Positions 1-5,700 of a stretch of DNA of 7,640 nt are shown piece after piece. Position 1 is the stretch's first letter. Each line of letters opens with the position of its first letter. The stretch spans positions 1 to 7,640 of the forward strand of contig JAZRXC010000004.1 of the NCBI GenBank assembly GCA_045600025.1. Reading direction: 5' to 3'. Made by a program: the position numbers and the translations under genes. The notes under the pieces are model-generated. The model was not told the DNA's origin and searched no databases. It worked only from the letters and a program-made list of their open reading frames with translations. Source of the DNA: UBA3774 sp045600025 (GTDB taxonomy: Bacteria; Bacillota; Clostridia; Lachnospirales; Lachnospiraceae).

Positions 1-237
1 ACGTTTTATCTGCTCGGCATAGTTATCGTATGTCGAAAAAGGAATACTTCTTTTGTAATCCTCTATTGACTTAATGTTGCAGAAATTATGCTCGCGGCCG
101 AATTCGGTGTTCTCGTTGTCGCGAATGATTTTCATCAACAATTCTTCGCTGAAGCTCGCGGCATGAGCACAATTTTCTTTTAATTCTCTTAGTGCTGCAC
201 GCCCTTTATCAGCTGCGGATAGCGGTTTATTTTCCAT
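1..237 (-). CDS. GH3-family acyl-acid-amido synthetase, N-terminal part (runs off the left edge)
   Basis: Only the first 79 codons are inside the window; the rest lies to the left. The translation begins MENKPLSAADKGRAALRE and includes NENTEFGREHNF, then IEDYKRSIPFSTYDNYAEQI. This N-DTEFG-x-x-H...I-x-S...DYK-x-x-IP...YD-Y pattern is the N-terminal signature of the GH3 family. Plant members adenylate an acid such as jasmonate or auxin and join it to an amino acid. Bacterial members belong to the same adenylate-forming superfamily, but their substrates are mostly unknown. The ATP-binding and catalytic motifs lie further on and cannot be checked here. The ATG at 237 is chosen because GGAGG (245-249) sits seven bases upstream and because no signal peptide is needed for this cytoplasmic enzyme. 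It has its own promoter at 277-305. Family call is fairly sure; substrate unknown. Confidence 0.85.
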   Translation of the reverse strand, partial: MENKPLSAADKGRAALRELKENCAHAASFSEELLMKIIRDNENTEFGREHNFCNIKSIEDYKRSIPFSTYDNYAEQIKR

Positions 238-276
238 ATTACATCCTCCGAAAAAAAGAGCTGTTTTCTTGTATAA

Positions 277-305
277 ATTGTAACATTTCACTATAATTTA
301 ATCAA
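277..305 (-). promoter_or_regulatory. Vegetative-type promoter for the GH3-family gene
   Basis: On the minus strand a -35 box TTGATT (305-300) is followed after exactly 17 bases by a -10 box TACAAT (282-277). Transcription would start near 270, giving a leader of about 33 bases before the ATG at 237. The same box pair and spacing recur in front of the TIM-barrel gene at 1253-1281. The opposite strand here also has a perfect TATAAT (292-297), so the region may fire both ways. Confidence 0.6.
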
Positions 306-365
306 CCTGTTATGAGGAGTTTTATATAATGTAATGACGGCTGACTAATATTTCATTTACGATAT

Positions 366-395
366 AAAGAGGACTCCTGTGAAGGAGCCCTCTTT
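366..395. terminator. Rho-independent terminator hairpin after the TIM-barrel gene
   Basis: AAAGAGG (366-372) pairs with CCTCTTT (389-395), and CTCCT (374-378) pairs with AGGAG (383-387). One A-C mismatch lies between the two arms and the loop is GTGA. The hairpin begins five bases after the stop codon of the leftward TIM-barrel gene, so it most likely ends that transcript and insulates the GH3 promoter. The T-rich tail is weak on the minus strand (TTTATAT) and better on the plus strand (TTTTAGTTTATT), so it may work in both directions. Confidence 0.7.
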
Positions 396-399
396 TAGT

Positions 400-1209
400 T
401 TATTGCATTTCTTTAAAAAATCTTAGTGTATCTGACGCATCCCGGAGGAAGCTGTCTCGCCCATCTATGTAGGCCTCTATAGTCATACCGCCGTCATAGC
501 CTATGTCTCTGAGCGCCTTAAAGAAAACGGGATAATACTCATCTTCACAGGACGACTTCGGATATCTACGCCCTTCATACCTTGCAAAATGTGTGTGAAC
601 AAGGTGCTCGGCTCCGTTTATCATGTCATCCACCGTATCTTTTTCCTGCTTCAGGTGGAAATAATCCTGCATGCCCTGAATGTGCGGATGGCCGGTCGCC
701 TGCACGAGACTTAGTACGTCGCGATAGGTATTTATCATATTTGTCTCGAGCTGGTTGTTAGGCTCGAGAGCAACCGTAATACCACAAGAGGCTGCTTCTT
801 CACCTATCATATGGCAGGTGTCTGCAAGCTGCTTAAATGCTTCAGACTTTGGGAAACCTTCGGGACAGACCTTTGACCATGGACTTCCGAATACGGCAAT
901 CTGCGCCCCGAGATCAGCGGCGTTAAAAAGTGCGCGCTTGATGTAATCGGAGATAATATCCGTTGCGGTTCGATCCGGCCCGCAGAGCTTTATATCAGAT
1001 ATGAAAAAGTTGTTGCAGGCATACACCGGTAATGTATCCGCTACTATTTTCCGCAAATCTTTTCTCTGAGAATCTGTTAAAACACCGGTTACGGCATCCA
1101 ACGGAAGTTCGACGTAATCATATCCGATATCTGCCAGTATCGGCAGATATTCTTCACCGACGCTGCAATATTCCCTCGGCAGTATATTTGTGCAACAACC
1201 GAATTTCAT
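400..1209 (-). CDS. Sugar phosphate isomerase/epimerase-type TIM-barrel protein (xylose isomerase-like)
   Basis: A complete 269-residue protein, the usual length for single-domain members of the AP endonuclease 2 / xylose isomerase-like TIM-barrel superfamily. Members isomerise or epimerise sugars, inositols or hydroxypyruvate, normally using a divalent metal held by Glu, Asp, His and Glu. Candidate ligands sit in order at the ends of predicted strands: E149 in VALEPNN, D182 and H185 in QDYFHLKQE, H205 and H207 in HTHFARYEG, and E245 in MTIEAYIDG. Other typical elements are YDYVELPL near residue 34 and AVFGSPW near 105. No signal peptide is present, so it is cytoplasmic. The ATG at 1209 is preferred because AGGTG (1216-1220) lies six bases upstream; a GTG at 1218 would add three residues but overlaps that site. 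No sugar pathway partner is adjacent, so the substrate is unknown. Confidence 0.85.
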   Translation of the reverse strand: MKFGCCTNILPREYCSVGEEYLPILADIGYDYVELPLDAVTGVLTDSQRKDLRKIVADTLPVYACNNFFISDIKLCGPDRTATDIISDYIKRALFNAADLGAQIAVFGSPWSKVCPEGFPKSEAFKQLADTCHMIGEEAASCGITVALEPNNQLETNMINTYRDVLSLVQATGHPHIQGMQDYFHLKQEKDTVDDMINGAEHLVHTHFARYEGRRYPKSSCEDEYYPVFFKALRDIGYDGGMTIEAYIDGRDSFLRDASDTLRFFKEMQ

Positions 1210-1215
1210 ATCAAA

Positions 1216-1220
1216 CACCT
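1216..1220 (-). promoter_or_regulatory. Ribosome binding site deciding the TIM-barrel start
   Basis: AGGTG on the minus strand lies six bases before the ATG at 1209. The in-frame GTG at 1218 falls inside this site and has only a weak AAGG upstream of it. The protein therefore most likely starts MKFGCC, which also matches the usual beginning of first barrel strands in this superfamily. Confidence 0.55.
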
Positions 1221-1252
1221 GACCTTATGGCTTTATTTAGGATTACAGATGC

Positions 1253-1281
1253 ATTGTAAAACATCGCCGGTTCAATATCAA
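1253..1281 (-). promoter_or_regulatory. Vegetative-type promoter for the TIM-barrel gene
   Basis: On the minus strand TTGATA (1281-1276) and TACAAT (1258-1253) are separated by exactly 17 bases. Transcription would start near 1246, leaving a leader of about 37 bases before the ATG at 1209. The boxes nearly match those of the GH3 gene promoter at 277-305, suggesting similar basal control of the two leftward genes. Confidence 0.6.
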
Positions 1282-1331
1282 TACATAGGGGGAGATATCA
1301 ACGTGAGTCTCAATCTTTTTTTATAAATGTA

Positions 1332-1361
1332 ATGACATATAGGGCCTGAAGGTTATATAAT
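1332..1361 (+). promoter_or_regulatory. Promoter for the foldase / large secreted protein operon
   Basis: ATGACA (1332-1337) matches the -35 consensus at five of six bases. It is followed after 18 bases by a perfect TATAAT (1356-1361); a second TATAAT overlaps at 1361-1366. Transcription would start near 1368, about 45 bases before the chosen ATG at 1413. This argues against the upstream in-frame ATG at 1365, which lies within or next to the -10 region. The promoter is divergent from the TIM-barrel promoter. Confidence 0.65.
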
Positions 1362-1400
1362 ATAATGATAAAACCTATATTAAACACAAAAAGCCACATC

Positions 1401-1404
1401 GGAG
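1401..1404 (+). promoter_or_regulatory. Ribosome binding site deciding the lipoprotein start
   Basis: GGAG lies eight bases before the ATG at 1413. The in-frame ATG at 1365 has no such site and would put 16 polar or mixed residues in front of the lipoprotein signal. The start at 1413 gives a clean signal sequence. Confidence 0.7.
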
Positions 1405-1412
1405 TTATTTAT

Positions 1413-2723
1413 ATGCGTAATAAAACATTTGCCACAATTATTGCTTTACTTGCATGCCTTATGATAAGCGCTTGTGCCGGTAATGAACCGGAGGTCGATG
1501 AATCGACTGCCGCAACTACTCCTGCAGAAGATAAGCCTATTGCAGTACAAGTGGGAGATATCGTCTTTTATGCTGACCAGGTTCAGCGCGATCTGGATGT
1601 GCTGCTTGAAGATTACAGGCTTTCCGGAGAGACGTTGACCAAAGAGCAGCGCGAGGCGGCGGCGCAGGAAATATTAGATGACTATGTAATCCGCGCGCTT
1701 GCTAAAGCAAAACTCAAGCAGCTGGGGCTCGGAGAACCCGATAAGAATTTACTCTACGAGATGCGCAGCGCCGCACAGAAGAGCTATGACGAATATTGGC
1801 AGAAATTCAGGAATTCACAGGCATCCGCAGAATATACAGATGCGGAGCTTACAAAGTATCTTGAGGACAACGGCATAAATGTCGATTATTTCTTTAATAC
1901 GCTTCAGACTGAATACGAGATGCGCACGCTCGCAGAGCATTATGATATCAAGGCATCAGTATCTGACGAAGAACTGGATGCATTCTATCAGGAAAACTAT
2001 GTAGAGCCCAGTCGCGAACGTTATGAGGACAATATTCCTTTATTTGAAGAAGAGGTCATCGTCGGAGGTTATGACAGCGCATATGTGCCGGAGGGATTCC
2101 GCATACTGCATCAGATTGTAATACCCGTGCCGGATGATATTCGCGACGAACTGACAGCGCTTGAAGAAGAAGCAGCCGGCGAAACACAAAAAGCCGAAGA
2201 GGCTTACAACAAGATCGCGCAGCTCGCGATTGAAGGCAAAGACACTACGGAGCAGACAAAGATATATCGCGAGGCGATGGCCCGCATTGACGAACTGAAC
2301 ATAGAATACGGCAAGCAATGGCAGTCGGTTCTTGATGCCACGGCAGATGAATGCGACGAAATATATGCAAGAATGTTGACCGGTGAGACATTTGAAGATC
2401 TGATGAAGCTATACAACCCGGACAATGTATTGATATATCATGCAAAAAGCGTGCGTTGGTCAGAGGAACTTATGGCCGGCGCGGCTACGTTGACGAAAAA
2501 GGGCGACATCAGTCAGCCGACATTATGCGCTGACGGAGTGCACATCCTGTGCTATTACGATGATGTACCATCAGGCGATACAAAGCTTGAAGCTAAAGAA
2601 GACCGCGCTGCGCTGCGCAATATGCTTGAGCAAAAGCAAATGATGGATGAAATAAAGAAACTTACTGATCCGTGGGGCGAAGAATTCGGACTTATAACCG
2701 ATATATCCACCCTGACCTACTGA
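1413..2723 (+). CDS. Parvulin-type (PrsA/SurA-like) peptidyl-prolyl isomerase lipoprotein
   Basis: A 436-residue secreted lipoprotein, probably a foldase on the outer face of the membrane. Residues 1-20 form a lipoprotein signal (MRNKTFATIIALLACL) ending in the lipobox I18-S19-A20-C21, so C21 should be lipidated and hold the protein at the membrane. Residues 35-210 are a helical SurA_N-like region that opens with VQVGDIVFYADQVQRDL and contains the chaperone-type ILDDYVIRALAKAKLKQLG. Parvulin elements follow: the first strand with H233 (FRILHQIVIPVP), a helix near 311-328 (DECDEIYARMLTGETFEDL), and the last strands GDISQPTLCADGVHILCYY (364-382). A charged helical insert of roughly 70 residues (240-308) separates the first strand from that helix. 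Stop codon and next ribosome site lie only 22 bp apart, so it shares a transcript with the large secreted protein. Isomerase activity is uncertain; chaperone action alone is possible. Confidence 0.8.
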   Translation: MRNKTFATIIALLACLMISACAGNEPEVDESTAATTPAEDKPIAVQVGDIVFYADQVQRDLDVLLEDYRLSGETLTKEQREAAAQEILDDYVIRALAKAKLKQLGLGEPDKNLLYEMRSAAQKSYDEYWQKFRNSQASAEYTDAELTKYLEDNGINVDYFFNTLQTEYEMRTLAEHYDIKASVSDEELDAFYQENYVEPSRERYEDNIPLFEEEVIVGGYDSAYVPEGFRILHQIVIPVPDDIRDELTALEEEAAGETQKAEEAYNKIAQLAIEGKDTTEQTKIYREAMARIDELNIEYGKQWQSVLDATADECDEIYARMLTGETFEDLMKLYNPDNVLIYHAKSVRWSEELMAGAATLTKKGDISQPTLCADGVHILCYYDDVPSGDTKLEAKEDRAALRNMLEQKQMMDEIKKLTDPWGEEFGLITDISTLTY

Positions 2724-2733
2724 TAATTGCTGC

Positions 2734-2738
2734 GGAGG
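2734..2738 (+). promoter_or_regulatory. Strong ribosome binding site for the large secreted protein
   Basis: GGAGG lies seven bases before the ATG at 2746, inside the 22-bp gap after the foldase stop codon. There is no room for a promoter or terminator here, so the two genes are translated from one message. This site fixes the start and gives a proper signal peptide. Confidence 0.75.
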
Positions 2739-2745
2739 TTATTAC

Positions 2746-5700
2746 ATGTTTAAAAGGATTGTTGCTGCATTATTATCAATCACGCTGACACTGACAATAT
2801 TCCCTGAGGGGGCATTTGCCGGTGAAAAAGCAGATTATGTATTAGAGCTGAGTCAAAAAAGCTATATATCAAAACTCGTAGGCGGCGATAACGAAGCGGA
2901 ATATCGCAGCGGAGCAGCGCTTTCTGAAAATATGAACGCCGCTCAGGTCGAACAGTGTCTTAATGAGTTATTGAACACAGAAATCGAAGGAACACTGAAC
3001 GACTTAGAAAATATTGCATTATACGGACAGCAGAAGAATAACGAAGCCAAAAACAGCAATAAAAACGCCATAAATTATGACGAAGCCATAAATCTGTTAA
3101 ACAAAATCCGAACAATCCGCTCAGAGGTAAAGGGTTGTCTTGATATAATTTCTTCAAATCGTTCCTACATCAAGACTGCGATGAATGCACTCGAGCAGGG
3201 CAATGTATACAGCAACGAGCATGAGACCGAGGCGGCAGCAAACCAGGTAATAGTACGTACTGATGAAATTGAGAAGCAGATATCAAAAGCAGCAGCACTC
3301 TACGAAGGCTGGCAAAATACTATAACAGATGCCAAAAACCGTCTCATTGCGGCGACAACTCCGAACGCAAAATTAAACGCTTCCACAGATGCTCTGCAGA
3401 GACAGATCGTTCGTCTGAAGACGGGCCGCGCCGCTGAAGTAGAGAAACTCGCAGCGGCAGAAAAAGCCTCCTCGCAGAGCCAGGATATCGTCATAGACGT
3501 AGTAAGCATTAACGAAATCCGCATTTACGCCCTTAACAAAGACGGCGAGCCTCTCCGTAACGCAACGATATATTGCTGGAGAGCGGATGAAAGTGTAAAC
3601 GGCACTCCCAGCAAGGGCCCTGCACGCCGTCCCAATGCAGAAGGCTATGTCACCGTACCTACAGCAGAGCTCGGAGCAGATGAGAACCACTATATGACCG
3701 CCGGCTATGAGATAGTATGCCCCGGTTACCGCACACAGTATGCTGAAGCGAACTATATAAAGGGCGCTGAAATATTCTGGTGCTACCTTGAAGAAAATGA
3801 TCCTCGTGAAGACGTATATGTAGCCGGAATCTCTCTCAACGGTTTTGACTGCAAATGGTATGAAAAGGATCTTTATATTACTGATGCGAATACTGCCGAC
3901 CAGACAGTGACACTGCATCTTCGTTCACAAAGCGGCGATGATTTCTCCGGCACTGCCCAGATGAAGTTCACGAACCGCACACCTTCTGCAAATGGCGCCG
4001 AGCAGACCAGACTTGAGGCTGATTACACGAGCGCGAATGGGCAGGCTCAGGCAACATTTAAATCGAAACTGTGCCAGCTGGTAGCCGGAGAGCAGGAGCA
4101 CGCAATGAGCTTCTCTCTTTCAACATCGGTTTCAAATGCAGAGATAACACCTTCGCTGAGAAGCAAAGACGCACTCATAGAAAAGACTCAGTATGTTCAG
4201 AACAACGACCTAATAGATGCGCTTTATTTCGGTCAGCTTTCATTTGCATGGCCAGGCAATGTTCCGTTCTTAAACGGCATGAGCATGAATTTCGATGTGG
4301 GCAAGATACTTAATGGACACATCTATCTTCTTACAAACTGCTCCGGATTATGGGCAGTAATCGCTTCAACAACTCAGCAGCCTGTTTTCGATAAAATCCA
4401 GAAGTTGAATGATGAATGGATGACAGCAGACTCAAAGAAGATCGAGGCCTTCTCTACCGAAGAAATCGTTGAGAAGACCGGCATGACCAAGCAGCAGATT
4501 GCCAGCGAATACAAAACATCCAAGTACGAATGCGGTATCCCCGGCACGTACGGCGGAAAGAAGATATACGGCAACGCATCACTTGTTGCTGCCGGAACAT
4601 ATGACGAATTTAAGAAAATTGACTTTAGCGCAGTAATAGGACTGCAGGTCGGTTTCCGCGGAGACTGGACCAAGCAGATGTTCCTGGGCGGAGTATTCCC
4701 GGTAAATGCCGGCTGGGGCTTTGACCTGTCCGCTTCCGTATTCTTCAAATTCGGATTTTCCGGTTGGGAATATGACGGCACAGACATAAGCGCTACATTC
4801 CGGCTTATCGGATACATGTCGGGCGGACCCGGCATACGCATGAGATTCTGCGAAAAGACCTTCACGGCCGGACTCGGCTTCCGCTTCCAGCTCGGTCTTT
4901 CGCTCACAGTACCCATCTTCTCGTCGATGAGCGGGCCGGAGGATGATGCGATATTTACATTTAACATAGGCCTATCCTTCTATGCGGACTTCTTCTTCGC
5001 ACACTTTGTATGGAATATGTGGTCCGGCATAGGAGAGCTGAATCTGGATACAGGAGATTTCAAATTCACCTCGCAGCCTTTCTGGAGGGCAAATGATTCC
5101 GCGGCGCTTTCTGCGGCAGCAGGTCTCTTGCTTGCAGACGCAGCAAATGCAAATGAAACAACTATAGATGAAGAGATATTCTCACAGGATCAGATAAACG
5201 GCGATACCCGCTGGAATTATCAGGAGTATGCATTTACGACAGAAGCTGATGCCGTTCCGACACACTTTACGCTTCACTGGGATGCAAGCGGAGACTACAA
5301 GAGCGATTGCGATTACATGTTCTGGGTAGAGAATGAATCTTCCGTAAAATATACTATGACGAATTTCTCTTCGGGACACGAACAGACATTTGGCTTCCCG
5401 AGCGATGTGCAGTCGAAGCTTGATTCCGGTGAATGGAAAGTAACCGGTGTAAGAGCAGCGGCTCACCCGCAGGTATATAACGTCTCTGTTCGCATGGGCG
5501 GAAATTACGCTATCGAGCAAGTACAGCTGGCGACTGTCAGCGTAACCATAGGAACTGATTATGAGACGCAGACCGAAACTCAGGACGGCGTGACCATAAC
5601 AAAAGAAATGCCGACCGGCACGGTAGTTGTAACGAGGATGTATCTATATGACGGCACTATGTCAGTACTCAGATACCCTGTCAGCGATACTCAGCTTAGC

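Noticed and set aside
312..337. GAGGAG ribosome-like site before ATG at 329.
   Set aside because: The ATG is followed at once by TAA and TGA, so no protein is encoded.
755..1259. Two plus-strand open frames (755-946 and 1032-1259) opposite the TIM-barrel gene.
   Set aside because: They are antisense to a well-supported gene and have no family features of their own.
1301..1323. TGAGTCTCA followed by a run of seven T, looking like a terminator.
   Set aside because: The inverted repeat has a one-base centre and cannot form a hairpin loop; no rightward gene ends here.
1288..1326. Seven-codon reading frame with a strong ribosome site (GGGGGAG, then GTG at 1303, TAA at 1324), resembling a leader peptide.
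   Set aside because: It lies upstream of the best rightward promoter (1332-1361), so it would not be on the foldase message, and no attenuator hairpin follows it.
1365..1412. Upstream in-frame ATG that would lengthen the foldase by 16 residues.
   Set aside because: It overlaps the -10 region, has no ribosome site, and would displace the lipoprotein signal from the N-terminus.
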